DNA of 64,000 nucleotides from Mariniphaga sediminis (GCF_003573545.1 NZ_QWET01000014.1:62001-126000); one strand, 5' to 3'; positions 28,083 through 38,268 are shown, numbered from the stretch's first letter. Translations and numbers: made by a program. Notes: a model not told the origin generated them from the letters alone.

Positions 28083-29663
28083 CTATGACGATCCCCACAG
28101 AAATACATACACACTGACAGTAACTACGGCAATTAAAATTGCGGCAGGCTTTGCATATTTCCACTCGTGTAAATCAACTACGTGGGCATCTTTTATATTA
28201 AAATAGGAATGAACCGGATAAAAATAAGAGACAATGTACATTATGATAATCATGCCTGAAAACATGATTCCCCAAACATGTACAAAATGAATTCCGATAT
28301 CTACTATAAATGTAGTTATAGAATAGAAGACAAGACCGGCAGCCAGTGCCACTTTCACTCCTGTAGAAGATATCCTTTTCAGAAAAAAACCTGCAATAAA
28401 AACAGCTCCCAGCGGGATATAGAAAAAGCCATTTAAGGTTTGCATCAGCTGATACAGCCCTTCAGGGGCATTCGACATGAAAGGGGCCACCAGAATAGCA
28501 AAAACAGATAGAATAGTAGAGGTCTTTTTTCCTACCCGTACCATCTTTTCTTCGCTGGCTTTTTTATTAATATGAACTTTATAAATATCAATTGTAAAAA
28601 TGGTAGCGGCACTGTTAATTACACTGTTAAATGTGCTCAGCACAGCGCCCATCAGTACCGCTGCAAAAAAACCGATTAAATAGACAGGCAATACCTTTTT
28701 TATCATCATGGGATAAATGGTGTCCTGCTTATCATAGAGCGAATCGCCAAAATAATAAAACCCAATAACACCGGGCAGGGCAATAATAACAGGTACAAGA
28801 ATTTTAAAAACACCGGTGAGCAACAATCCTTTCTGAGCGGTTACCAGGTTTTTCGCGCCAAGCGCCCGCTGGATAATGGTTTGGTGCATACTCCAGAAAT
28901 ATATCTGGCAAATAGCCAGCCCGGTAAAAAGGGTTCCAAAAGGCAGGACCGAATCCGGAGCGCCGATAACACTGAACTTCTCAGGCGCAAATTTATATAC
29001 CTTGTCCATCCCGCTGATAATACTTCCGTCGCCGATATTTATCAGCGCCAGAACCGGGATTAACAGGCCGCCAATCAGCAGCCCCACACCATTAATAGAA
29101 TCGGAAACTGCGACAGCCTTTAACCCGCCAAAAATACTGTAAAGCGAACCGACAACTCCGGTTACAACCACGACAATCCATATTCCCTCCTGCCGGGTAA
29201 TTCCAAAAACTTCTGAAACATTAAAAATACTCTCGAAGTTAATGGCGCCGGTATATAAAACAATAGGTAACAAAGTGAGTACAAAAGAGAGAATCAGAAG
29301 GCTTGCCACAGTGGTTCTTGTCCCCCTGTCGAACCTTAATTCCAGATATTTGGGAATGGTAGTCAGCCCCATCTTCAAATAGCGGGGCACCAGGAACAGC
29401 GCCCCCAGAATCAACCCCAATGTTGCGGTTACTTCCCAACTGATAATTATCAACCCGTTTTTGTAAGCCGACCCATTCATTCCGATAAGATGTTCAGTAG
29501 AAATGTTGGTCAGAAGCATTGAGCTTGCAATCACAATGGCACTCAGGCTGCGGCCTCCAAGAAAGTAACCGTCAGACGAATGAAGATTTTGGTTTCTCAG
29601 TCGCCACCATGCAAAAAATGCTACAAATCCTGTAAAACTAATGAATGATATAAATGTCCACAT
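28083..29663 (-). CDS. Sodium:solute symporter, SLC5/SSS family
   Basis: A 526-residue protein with about 14 membrane helices. Helix 1-2 sequence SSDGYFLGGRSLSAIVIASS and the following SMLLTNISTEHLIG are typical of the SSS family, in which helix 1 lines the substrate and sodium sites. The motif ISWEVTATLGLILGA also matches sugar-type members. SLC5 proteins carry sugars, myo-inositol, sialic acid and carboxylates; here the SDR gene 67 bases downstream and the phosphoesterases around it suggest the sugar or polyol released from the locus glycan. The gap to the phosphoesterase gene is 42 bases. Confidence 0.9.
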   Translation of the reverse strand: MWTFISFISFTGFVAFFAWWRLRNQNLHSSDGYFLGGRSLSAIVIASSMLLTNISTEHLIGMNGSAYKNGLIIISWEVTATLGLILGALFLVPRYLKMGLTTIPKYLELRFDRGTRTTVASLLILSFVLTLLPIVLYTGAINFESIFNVSEVFGITRQEGIWIVVVVTGVVGSLYSIFGGLKAVAVSDSINGVGLLIGGLLIPVLALINIGDGSIISGMDKVYKFAPEKFSVIGAPDSVLPFGTLFTGLAICQIYFWSMHQTIIQRALGAKNLVTAQKGLLLTGVFKILVPVIIALPGVIGFYYFGDSLYDKQDTIYPMMIKKVLPVYLIGFFAAVLMGAVLSTFNSVINSAATIFTIDIYKVHINKKASEEKMVRVGKKTSTILSVFAILVAPFMSNAPEGLYQLMQTLNGFFYIPLGAVFIAGFFLKRISSTGVKVALAAGLVFYSITTFIVDIGIHFVHVWGIMFSGMIIIMYIVSYFYPVHSYFNIKDAHVVDLHEWKYAKPAAILIAVVTVSVYVFLWGSS

Positions 29664-29705
29664 ATCTGTCTTTTATTGTTGATATCCGGTCCTTGGGGAA
29701 CCGCT

Positions 29706-30764
29706 CTATTTTTCGATAAAAGAATCAGGATAAGTGACAAAAAACTTCTTTTCGTAATCATAGGTGGGAGTCCAAATATCTTTATCCCTGTCACAATCAT
29801 ACAACTTCAATATCCAGGTATCAAACTTCCGTTCTCCTTCATACAACTCAATCACCCTTGCCCCACGGCCAATATCGCCATAGCACTGCCTTCCGGTTAC
29901 ATTCCCGTAAGCCAGGCATATATCACGCAAACATCCGATGTAGTTATTATTGTGGTCGTGCCCCACAAAAGTGCCCATAACATCCTTACACTCAAGCATG
30001 GCTGTGTACATTCCCGAATTTAGATCGGGAGAACAAACCGTCTCTTTCTGAAGACCTACCGTTGTACTTTTCCCGATTACTTCTTTGTACTCGGGCAAAG
30101 GAATGTGAAAGAAGGCAAGGGCGGGGTATGGACTCACCCCGTTTTTCATGGAGTAGTCACGACTTTGCTCCCGGTACCAGGCAATCTGGTCAAAATTAAT
30201 CCACTCATAACTGCCCATATTTCCTTTCGGATGAAAACCCATTTGGGAATCGAAAAAATAAAACAAAGCCGCATTTTTATTTGATGTTGAAGATTTTACT
30301 TCCAGCACATAATTCCCCTCTCCGGAAACATCTTCAGGACCTCCCTGCGTAAGGTTGTAGGGTAGCCCGACCATGGTTTCAAATATCTGCTCTTTCGTTG
30401 TATTGTATTTGAATTCTGCATCATGGTTGCCCAGTACCGCTGCCCAGGGGACTTTTGCATCAATCAGTACTTTCGATAGATCCAACCATGCAAGGGTTGT
30501 ATTCGTTGTACAAACAATATCTCCGGTCAGCACCACCAGGTCAGGCTTCTCCCTTTCCAATACTGTTTTCATCAATACCAGGGCACTGTCTGACCTGTAA
30601 GAGTTATATTGATAATGTATGTCGGTAAACTGAACTATTTTGAATTTTCCATCCTCATTAAACCTTAGGACAGGGGTTGACATAATATCTTGTCCCCACG
30701 AAAGCAGTGAAAACATTATCATTATCGCCCCGAACAAACCAATCGTCTTTTTCATGTCTTTCAA
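29706..30764 (-). CDS. Calcineurin-like metallophosphoesterase, secreted
   Basis: A 352-residue exported phosphoesterase (leader ending LLSWGQD). The two-metal motifs are complete: Asp48 and His50 in FTDIHYQ, Gly81-Asp82 in VVLTGDIV, GNHD at 112-115, a His in FFHIPLPEY and GHDHNNNY. The sequence resembles the Dcr2/purple-acid-phosphatase branch found in many Bacteroidota glycan loci. It should hydrolyse a phosphomono- or diester outside the cytoplasm. It lies 26 bases downstream of the tandem GDPD gene and 42 bases upstream of the symporter, giving an order of phosphodiesterase, phosphatase, transporter. Confidence 0.9.
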   Translation of the reverse strand: MKDMKKTIGLFGAIMIMFSLLSWGQDIMSTPVLRFNEDGKFKIVQFTDIHYQYNSYRSDSALVLMKTVLEREKPDLVVLTGDIVCTTNTTLAWLDLSKVLIDAKVPWAAVLGNHDAEFKYNTTKEQIFETMVGLPYNLTQGGPEDVSGEGNYVLEVKSSTSNKNAALFYFFDSQMGFHPKGNMGSYEWINFDQIAWYREQSRDYSMKNGVSPYPALAFFHIPLPEYKEVIGKSTTVGLQKETVCSPDLNSGMYTAMLECKDVMGTFVGHDHNNNYIGCLRDICLAYGNVTGRQCYGDIGRGARVIELYEGERKFDTWILKLYDCDRDKDIWTPTYDYEKKFFVTYPDSFIEK

Positions 30765-30790
30765 TTTTATTTTATTATTATTTCGAAGTC

Positions 30791-32350
30791 CTATTTAGTT
30801 GGGAGCCAATCATCAAAGTCAGAATCAATTTGAAATTCCGTCACCCCGCAGGCTTTTAAAAATTCAATGTCGCGTTTGGCCCCCCTTCCTACATCTTCAA
30901 AATGGTAGTGGCCAAAATTCACTGAAGGGACCACGGTTATATTTGCTTTTTGGCACATTTTAACCAGCGAAGAGGTGAGCCGGGTTCCTGCGTCGAACAG
31001 GAAATAGTGACAGGAAACATCTTCTCCGCTCTCAAATTTCTCACGGATTAAACCGGCCTCGGGAGCCCGGATCATAAATTTGGCTTTCCCCCAGAAATAT
31101 TTTCTGGCTTCATTATCGATAAAATATGCTCCTTCAAGCAAATTATATTTCTCCATTATTGCTTCAAGCTTCCGGTAAAATTCAGGGGACGAGTTATCGG
31201 CTTTCACATCTATCATCATTTCTACCTTTCCGGCACACATTTCTGCCACCTGTTCAAAGGATGGCGGATGATAGTTTCCGTTTTCCGATTTTAATTTTTG
31301 GATTTCCGCCCAGGTCATCTCACCTACCCTGCGCGGGTCATTAAAAAACCGGTTAAAATTATCGTCGTGGTTAACAATCAGTTCCCCGTCTTTTGTCTCC
31401 CTGACATCAATTTCCAGCATGTAATATCCCTGATCAATGGCAGCCTGAATTGAAGCAGGATCAAATTCATTGTACTTCCCTTCTACAATACCACCCCGGT
31501 GGGCAATCAGCTTATGCCCTTTTACCTCTCCGTTATTTTTCAGCATCCCTTCAAAAACATCGGGATTATCGATGTTTACCATATCAACCTTCTTGTCAAT
31601 AGCCATACGGTAAGCGGTCCAATCATTGCCCGGAATCCAGGTCATAATCTTCATCCCTTTTTCCCGGCATGAATGCATAAACTCTTCCGTTAGATTATCC
31701 ACAGAACATTCAATAATTTGCGGATTATAGATTCGTTTCAATGAATCAAGCGCCTCCACAGAATATGCATTTACTTTTAATGCCAGGTGCGGATGCAACC
31801 CCCTGAATTCTTTAGCAAGAGCCCAATCAGAGAACCAGAAAAAGCATTCATTTTCAAAACCATACTCATACACAATGGGGATAAAATCTTTCAGGTCCAC
31901 ATCTTTTACATCGAAATAGACCTTTGCCTTTCCTTTTACCCACTGAAGAAATTCCCTTAAACGCGGAACTTTTTCTCCTTTATATTTATGGGCAAACCAG
32001 GCCCCTGCATCAAGCGTATCCATTACGGCGGATTCTGTTTCAGAAATTAACCCGGAACCGTTTGTGGTTCGATCAAGTTGCCGGTCATGTATAATATAGT
32101 AGACACCGTCTTTGCTCCGGCGTATGTCAATCTCAATATAAGTAGCCCCATGTTCTATTGATTTTTTTGCCGCCGCATAAGTACATTCAGGAGCTAAACG
32201 ATTGGCGCCGCGGTGGTTGACAACAACAATATTGCCCCTGGAATCTTCGGAGCTATTATCCTTTGCAGGTTGACAAGCACCTAAAATAACGACCACAGCT
32301 AATAAAATAAGCTTATTTCCCCGGTTAATTTTTGAACTACAGTTTTTCAT
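30791..32350 (-). CDS. Tandem two-domain glycerophosphodiester phosphodiesterase lipoprotein
   Basis: A 519-residue lipoprotein (Cys26 in ILGAC) holding two GDPD domains. Half 1 (about 41-275) has the canonical set: His46-Arg47, APECT, Glu73 and Asp75 in YIEIDIRR and His88-Asp89. Half 2 (about 280-519) begins LIAHRGGIVEG and keeps Glu313, Asp315 and His328-Asp329, but the PEN(T) motif is replaced by NEFDPAS, so it belongs to a different GDPD branch. Both halves therefore keep the metal-binding residues, and they may cut different diesters or act in sequence. Most GDPD proteins have a single domain. It is the first of the phosphoester genes after the DUF4091 gene (39-base gap). Confidence 0.9.
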   Translation of the reverse strand: MKNCSSKINRGNKLILLAVVVILGACQPAKDNSSEDSRGNIVVVNHRGANRLAPECTYAAAKKSIEHGATYIEIDIRRSKDGVYYIIHDRQLDRTTNGSGLISETESAVMDTLDAGAWFAHKYKGEKVPRLREFLQWVKGKAKVYFDVKDVDLKDFIPIVYEYGFENECFFWFSDWALAKEFRGLHPHLALKVNAYSVEALDSLKRIYNPQIIECSVDNLTEEFMHSCREKGMKIMTWIPGNDWTAYRMAIDKKVDMVNIDNPDVFEGMLKNNGEVKGHKLIAHRGGIVEGKYNEFDPASIQAAIDQGYYMLEIDVRETKDGELIVNHDDNFNRFFNDPRRVGEMTWAEIQKLKSENGNYHPPSFEQVAEMCAGKVEMMIDVKADNSSPEFYRKLEAIMEKYNLLEGAYFIDNEARKYFWGKAKFMIRAPEAGLIREKFESGEDVSCHYFLFDAGTRLTSSLVKMCQKANITVVPSVNFGHYHFEDVGRGAKRDIEFLKACGVTEFQIDSDFDDWLPTK

Positions 32351-32389
32351 CGTTCTATTTTATTCGATTATGTTTTATCATCATTAACC

Positions 32390-35300
32390 TCAGATATCTC
32401 CTGCTATGATATGTGCTGCCCTGTAGCGGATTGCCTGCAATACCGTCACGTTCTGTTCATAGCAGGTCATACTTTGTACTAAATCATTGTGCGAATCCTG
32501 AAGGACTGATTTTGCCCTGTTACTGTTTTGTGAGCGAGTGTTAACAATATCCGAAAGCATGAATAAATATTCTTTATCTTCCAGACCATCGCGAATACAT
32601 TCCAGGCGAATGGAGGAAACGGGCGGCTCAATAATTGGCACCGACGATTTTTCCCGGCGAGGCGGATAAACCAAAATACCGTCGCCATTTCCCCATATTC
32701 CGGAACCCTTATCATTTATAGACATAGCCTGATCCCAGGGATTGTGGCGATCCCAATAAGTTATACGCCAATATAAATCTCCCTGAACGCCATATTTGTC
32801 CATCATCCAATATCGTATGCGATGATTAATAGCCGGGTGATCAATAAAATTACCGGGATAAGGCCCTTTGGGAACACAGCAAACATACCACCATGCCGTT
32901 TCCCCAAGTTTTTGCCGGGCCCGGGCTTTTTGTACATCGTACCAATCCATTACGGGAACCCACAGGTTTACGTTGCCATAAAAATAATTGACCGGAGCCG
33001 GTTCAAGGTGAAGTGTTAACAACCGGCGAATATCCGGACAAGCCGACTTTAACAGTTCCAGCCCTTTTTTAACCTCAGCGTAACTATCTTTAGCCGGTTC
33101 ATCAGTCCAGTACCAGTAAGCCTTTTCCAGCCACCCTTTTTCACGTAAATGCTCCTGCACCTGTGAATATATATCTGTAAACAACCGGTTATACTCATCC
33201 GTGTAGCGGGCGTGGCCATCAATAGCCCCCGGTAATCCGCCCATATTGAATGATGTTAAATTGAACTCATCGAGCCAGGTTGTCATAGCCGCATCGAATT
33301 TTGTAAAATCAAGGACTGCCATTTTGGGTGTACCTTCCAGTATATAACTAAAATTGGCGTATTGATGCGGGGCATAGGGCGTAATACGGTGCGCAGCACA
33401 AAATTTTGTATACAGGTCGTAAACTTGTGAGCTTTGTTCGCTTGTCAGCGGCCCGTGGTATTGCCCGTTAACATTTACTCCATAAGCTGTTGCTGTGTTG
33501 GTTGCCTCTGGCAATACAAAATCAAAAACTTCCACCTCAAGGGGAACCGTTGAAACCACCTTCCCCTTTGATTTGACTACAATCTGTCCGCTGTAAACAC
33601 CGCCCGGCTGACCTGCCGGAGCATAAACGGTAATCCATACCGGTGTATTTTTGTTTGCCGGGGCATCAAACGCCCCATCCATAACCGGCAATGGGTCGGG
33701 CCACATTCCGGGAGTACCGAATGATTCCTCATTCTTAGCAATTTTAATGTACTTATCGTTAAGGACAGTTACGGCTGCATTTGACGGCATTTCCACCTCA
33801 ACATATTCCACCACATTGAAAGATATGTTCGATGCATCCAGCACATCCCCATTTTTAGAAGTGAAAGAGCCAGCCTCTATCTCCCATCCGCTCATCTCTT
33901 TTTCAGGTCGAATGATCACCTGAACTGCTTCGTACTCATTTTTAGCCAATGCCACATGCACAGCATCCAGTTCATCCTCCGGAAGAGGCTCTTCCCGGCC
34001 TATTTTTTCCATTGCCGAAGCCGCCCAAATATTTACCCCCGACTTTTGAGAGAGTTTATATTTACAGCCAGATAACCGCTCCAAAGCCGCATAAACCTCC
34101 TGCGGACTGATATTTACTTGTCCTGGGTCAAAAGAATTTAGCTTGTTTTTCAGAAAATTTTCATACCACTCCGGTAGTTCTTCCGGATTTTGTAATGCCT
34201 TTTCTAATTTAAAAGAAAGACCCTTTAACGCTTCCAGCGGTAAATCCAAACGGGTGGGTTCTTCTACCGAAAAATTATATCCCCGTCCCTTATTATCAAC
34301 GAGAAACCACCGTCGTCCCAATGACGGCACATCCAATAATACCTGAAACCGGACATCCAGGATATTCGGCCTTAAAAAAGTATATTCTCCCGAATTCAGT
34401 TCTTCTAAAGCGTCTTCAATCTCATTAAAATTTTTATCCAAAACCTTCACATACAAGCATTTTTTTTGCCCGTCTCCTTCGTAGCCCGCCAACCGGATGC
34501 TTTTCTGTCCATGGTAATAGGAAATCGTTTCAAGGGGCAGTTTTTTAGCTCCCAAATGAAAGTCTGCATGGATATGATACAAACCATCTTTTAATTCTGT
34601 TACCGGGATTTCAAGAGGTTGGCCTATACCCACTTTTTCAGAAACATGAATATTTCCTTCCGTATCTTTAAGAATAACATCGGATTCGAATTTGTGTCCC
34701 TGCGCGGCATAAATGGATTTTTCACCTATAACCACCCGAAGTGTGCCCTTTTCTGTTTCTTCTACATTAACGCCGGGTAACGACATAGAGGTCAGTTCTG
34801 CCAGACGCAATTCAGGATCAATAAACCGCAGATAAAAACCCCAGCCCCCTGTAGATTGGATAATTTTCAGCAAGATAAAATTCCTGCCCTTTTTTAATTT
34901 TACCGGAAACATATCTTCGTCAAGGCTGGCAAACCGGTTGCTCTGGTTTTCCCAAACCATTTCGCCGTTCAGCCAGACTTTTATGCCATCGTCGCTCCCG
35001 GCTCCCAACCAGGCCTCCCGGTCACTTTCAGACTCAATCTCACAAGCTGCATATACCGTTGTAAACGGGCACTCTCCGTAAACCGACCTCAGGTCAACAT
35101 AAGGCTCAGAGGAATGAAACTCTTTCCACTGGTATTTTTTCCCATTGAAAGAAAGTTCCTGCCCCTCAAAAAAACCAGTCACTTTTTCCCCTCCAGCAGC
35201 TTGCAAAAAGTCGGTTGTGTAACGTATCTGGCCGGTTTTGTCATTTCCGTCAAAATCAGGCGCAAATGGCCCGCATAGTATCCACTCTTTAATGAATTCG

Positions 35301-35413
35301 TTTGGAACAACCTGTATCAGCGGATTAGATACTATGGATTCAGCACGTTTGGGAAGCGACAAAGCCCCCAACACAATGATTAGCTGTAATATAATTATCC
35401 TTTTAACATTCAT
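32390..35413 (-). CDS. DUF4091 / GH123-like protein with N-terminal jelly-roll module
   Basis: About 1007 residues; I take the ATG at 35413 because it gives a clean leader (MNVKRIIILQLIIVLGALS). Residues about 44-207 are the same PA14-like module seen in the DUF4838 protein (GAGSDDGIKVWLNGEMVW, KKGRNFILLKI). A long beta-rich middle region leads to a TIM-barrel-like C-terminal third with YWYWTDEPAKD; the Asp771-Glu772 pair corresponds to the catalytic pair of GH123 beta-N-acetylgalactosaminidases, which use substrate-assisted catalysis. Whether this enzyme cleaves a HexNAc is inference. It lies between a GH92 gene and the phosphodiesterase. Confidence 0.82.
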   Translation of the reverse strand: MNVKRIIILQLIIVLGALSLPKRAESIVSNPLIQVVPNEFIKEWILCGPFAPDFDGNDKTGQIRYTTDFLQAAGGEKVTGFFEGQELSFNGKKYQWKEFHSSEPYVDLRSVYGECPFTTVYAACEIESESDREAWLGAGSDDGIKVWLNGEMVWENQSNRFASLDEDMFPVKLKKGRNFILLKIIQSTGGWGFYLRFIDPELRLAELTSMSLPGVNVEETEKGTLRVVIGEKSIYAAQGHKFESDVILKDTEGNIHVSEKVGIGQPLEIPVTELKDGLYHIHADFHLGAKKLPLETISYYHGQKSIRLAGYEGDGQKKCLYVKVLDKNFNEIEDALEELNSGEYTFLRPNILDVRFQVLLDVPSLGRRWFLVDNKGRGYNFSVEEPTRLDLPLEALKGLSFKLEKALQNPEELPEWYENFLKNKLNSFDPGQVNISPQEVYAALERLSGCKYKLSQKSGVNIWAASAMEKIGREEPLPEDELDAVHVALAKNEYEAVQVIIRPEKEMSGWEIEAGSFTSKNGDVLDASNISFNVVEYVEVEMPSNAAVTVLNDKYIKIAKNEESFGTPGMWPDPLPVMDGAFDAPANKNTPVWITVYAPAGQPGGVYSGQIVVKSKGKVVSTVPLEVEVFDFVLPEATNTATAYGVNVNGQYHGPLTSEQSSQVYDLYTKFCAAHRITPYAPHQYANFSYILEGTPKMAVLDFTKFDAAMTTWLDEFNLTSFNMGGLPGAIDGHARYTDEYNRLFTDIYSQVQEHLREKGWLEKAYWYWTDEPAKDSYAEVKKGLELLKSACPDIRRLLTLHLEPAPVNYFYGNVNLWVPVMDWYDVQKARARQKLGETAWWYVCCVPKGPYPGNFIDHPAINHRIRYWMMDKYGVQGDLYWRITYWDRHNPWDQAMSINDKGSGIWGNGDGILVYPPRREKSSVPIIEPPVSSIRLECIRDGLEDKEYLFMLSDIVNTRSQNSNRAKSVLQDSHNDLVQSMTCYEQNVTVLQAIRYRAAHIIAGDI

Positions 35414-35591
35414 ACCTCTGATTTTATTCATTAACAATCTGGTTAAAAACGATATACGGGCATGTTACACTGGTCAGGTAAACGGCATTTTGTTTATGTC
35501 CCGACGGGTGGAAACATTCATACGGCCCTCCATACTCTTCTCCTTTCCTAAAGTCATTCTTCCCAAAACGTAAATCAAAGCACGATAACTG

Positions 35592-37868
35592 TTAGTCTGT
35601 TCCCCACGCTTTATTGGGTTCAGGCCCCATTTCAAAAATCAACTCTCCCCCGTTTACCAGTTCTTCGTGGGAAATCCAGGAACGATTTAATGGCTTCCCA
35701 TTCAGTCTGGCCGATTGGATATACATATTGGTTTTACTCAGTTTTGCGGCTTTGATTATAAATTCTTTACCCGGATAAACAGGATCATCCAGTTCAATCT
35801 TTACACTTTTAAAGATGGGTGCCGTAATCTGGTATACCGGATCTCCCGGGCAAACCTGAAACAGTCCCATGGCGCTCATTGCGAACCATCCCGACATGCA
35901 CCCGTAATCGTCATCCATCTCTTCCAGGTACCCATCCGGAGTAGCTTTATATACCCTGTCGAAAATGGGCTCCGGGAAAAAATCATGTGTCCCGTATTTT
36001 TGAACGATGGGCTCCGTAAGAATTTTACGAACCCACTTCTGGGTAAGCCAGGGCGCCCCGCTGTAATTGAACAGGAAAGGGGCCTGCAGATCAATCTGGT
36101 TTCCGGCGGTATATAAATCGTTATCGAAAAAATAGCTCAATTCTTTTACAAAAGCTTCTTCCCCTCCAAAAGCGCTGATTAACGCGGGCATGTCGTGCAA
36201 TACATTCCAACGCCAGTGCCATTTGGATCCTTCGTAAGTGTATTTTTCACGATTCATTGCCGGGTCTTCAGGAAAATCGAGCCAGGAACCATCAGCTGCC
36301 CGCGCACGGAAATATTTGATGGAACTGTCCCAGGTATTTTTCCAATAATCAGCCCGCTTCATAAAATACTGATAATCTTCCTGTTTCCCAATATCTTTAG
36401 CCACCTGGGCCAGGCACCAGTTATCCCAGCAATATTCGCCCGTTTGGTCAGGACGTTTAGGAATGAAGCCAATTTTATCATACTTTTCAGGCATCTGGAG
36501 TAATACTTCCTGTTTCAAATAAGGATATACCTCCTGAATGTCAACATCAAACAATCCTTTAAAGTAGGCGTCTACCATAACCATAATCATGTGCTCATGC
36601 CGGCACGTACTTGTTACCAGGTAACCGTCCTTTCCTTGTGCCAGAAAACTTTTCTCTCCATGTGGAGGATGCTCACTGTCGGGGAATGGATCCCAGTTGT
36701 CTGCCTGTTTATAAATATTACTCAGCGACTTAACAATATCCCGGTAAACAGCAGGCTGAAACAAACTGTACAGTGGATATTTAGTCCGAAAGGAATCCCA
36801 GAAAGCATAATTGTCGTAATGAATATACCCGTCGGCTTTGTGGTTTTTACGATCAAGCCCGGGGTAAGTCCCCTCAACATCCGTCATGTTTACAGGTAAG
36901 AAACAGGTATGATAAAGCGCCGTATAAAAAATGGTTTTATACTCTTTATCCCCTTCAACAATAATTTTTTTAAGTACTTCATTCCAATCGTTGTTTGATT
37001 TCTTTTGCAATGAAGCAAAACTCCATCCGGAACATTCTGATTCCAGATTATTCCGGGCTGCCTCGATACTTGTGTGGGAAACACCCACTTTTACAAGGAG
37101 TTGTTTTCCTTTTAAATCGCCAAAGTCAAGAATCCACCCTCCTGCGTCCTGTTTGTCCAGCTTGTCCGTATCTTTTATTGTTTCGGCACACCAGGCTTTT
37201 GTATTGGCTATGGGCAAGTTAAAATGGACAGTAAAAAAAATGGACCCATAGTAGGTTTGTTGCTCCCCCTCGATAACATGCGCCCCTTTGGGGGCCCCGG
37301 AAATATTTACAGACCGCTCCTGGTTTCCTTCGTAGAGGTACAATTTTGCATTTTTCCCTTTTGGGAAGGTATAACGATGTAACCCGACATGTATTGAAGA
37401 TGTCAATTCTGCCCGAATTTTTTCCTTATCCAACTGTACCGAATAATATCCTGGTGTTGCTTTTTCTGAAGTTTTATCGATATCCGCAACCGGGCTTTTA
37501 AAAAAAGACTCGTTGTGCCCGTTGGCAAACGGGATAATCGAAAGCAAACCTGCCCGGTCGCAAATGGCAGTTCCCCCCGAGCTTCCTTTTCGAAAATGAC
37601 TGAACCCGCGTATCTGCTTATCCGAGTAATCATAACCGGAATGGGCGAAATCCCCGTCGGCTGTTAAACTACCGGGGTAAGTGTCCGGTCCCAGTTTTAC
37701 CAATCCAAAAGGAACCAATGCCGCCGGATGCCAGTGCCCATGATCCCCCTGGGTAGTAATAAACGGATCGACATAATCAACAGGTTTTTGTCCATTACAC
37801 AAAATAGAAATTGAAAAAACTAATATCAACGTTATCAAACTGTACTTTTTCATTACCTCACTTTTCAT
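35592..37868 (-). CDS. GH92 alpha-mannosidase
   Basis: A 758-residue secreted protein, full length for GH92, with leader ending SILCNGQ (start Met1 or Met6). The N-terminal beta-sandwich begins YVDPFITTQGDHGHWHPAA, and the catalytic (alpha/alpha)6 domain has YDNYAFWDSFRTKYPLY and DDDYGCMSGWFAMSAMG, both family signatures; in GH92, calcium and acids near these loops catalyse inverting cleavage. GH92 enzymes remove alpha-mannose, mostly 1,2-linked. It shares low-to-moderate similarity with the second GH92 at 38269, so the pair probably has different linkage preference. Next is a 154-base gap before the DUF4091 gene. Confidence 0.95.
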   Translation of the reverse strand: MKSEVMKKYSLITLILVFSISILCNGQKPVDYVDPFITTQGDHGHWHPAALVPFGLVKLGPDTYPGSLTADGDFAHSGYDYSDKQIRGFSHFRKGSSGGTAICDRAGLLSIIPFANGHNESFFKSPVADIDKTSEKATPGYYSVQLDKEKIRAELTSSIHVGLHRYTFPKGKNAKLYLYEGNQERSVNISGAPKGAHVIEGEQQTYYGSIFFTVHFNLPIANTKAWCAETIKDTDKLDKQDAGGWILDFGDLKGKQLLVKVGVSHTSIEAARNNLESECSGWSFASLQKKSNNDWNEVLKKIIVEGDKEYKTIFYTALYHTCFLPVNMTDVEGTYPGLDRKNHKADGYIHYDNYAFWDSFRTKYPLYSLFQPAVYRDIVKSLSNIYKQADNWDPFPDSEHPPHGEKSFLAQGKDGYLVTSTCRHEHMIMVMVDAYFKGLFDVDIQEVYPYLKQEVLLQMPEKYDKIGFIPKRPDQTGEYCWDNWCLAQVAKDIGKQEDYQYFMKRADYWKNTWDSSIKYFRARAADGSWLDFPEDPAMNREKYTYEGSKWHWRWNVLHDMPALISAFGGEEAFVKELSYFFDNDLYTAGNQIDLQAPFLFNYSGAPWLTQKWVRKILTEPIVQKYGTHDFFPEPIFDRVYKATPDGYLEEMDDDYGCMSGWFAMSAMGLFQVCPGDPVYQITAPIFKSVKIELDDPVYPGKEFIIKAAKLSKTNMYIQSARLNGKPLNRSWISHEELVNGGELIFEMGPEPNKAWGTD

Positions 37869-38268
37869 CTCTTATCTATTGAAACATTATTCATTCTATT
37901 CAAAAACATCTGTCAGCGCTGCGCCGGTTGTCTATGAATCAGGCTCAAAAACAAACAGATAAAAACAGCAGGAGCCAAATCGTAAACAGAGCAGGATGTT
38001 TAATCCTATATCCCTGTTACCCCTTCGCCATGAACAGTTCTGAATGGGATATTTCAGACAATCCCATAGCACGCACCGCTAAACCATTCTCCCAATTATT
38101 ACATGCGGCGATTTTTATCTTTTCTATTTTCTTTAAAACCAGAACCGGCCCAAAACCAAACTGTCTGTAATCCAATAAGTGAAAACCATCTTTTATTGAA
38201 AGTCAATTTTAACAGTATCACTAACAGCCTTGTAAGCCACTGCACTGAACCTGATCTCCACGGAAGGT
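37869..38268. other. 400-base gap between the GH92 genes
   Basis: No convincing gene. On the minus strand two short open pieces have protein-like composition: one from just after the GH92 stop to a stop at 38193 (ending KAVSDTVKIDFQ), and one open from 38202 to a stop at 38017 (containing NNWENGLAVRAMGLSEIS). Neither has a usable start. They could be scraps of a lost gene or chance. An inverted repeat ATGGGAT/ATCCCAT lies at 38044-38067. Confidence 0.3.

Noticed and set aside
38044-38067. Inverted repeat ATGGGAT/ATCCCAT with a 10-base loop
   Set aside because: Short stem, long loop and no T-run.
37928-38170. Plus-strand 80-codon frame in the GH92 gap
   Set aside because: No ribosome-binding site or family; as likely chance as coding.
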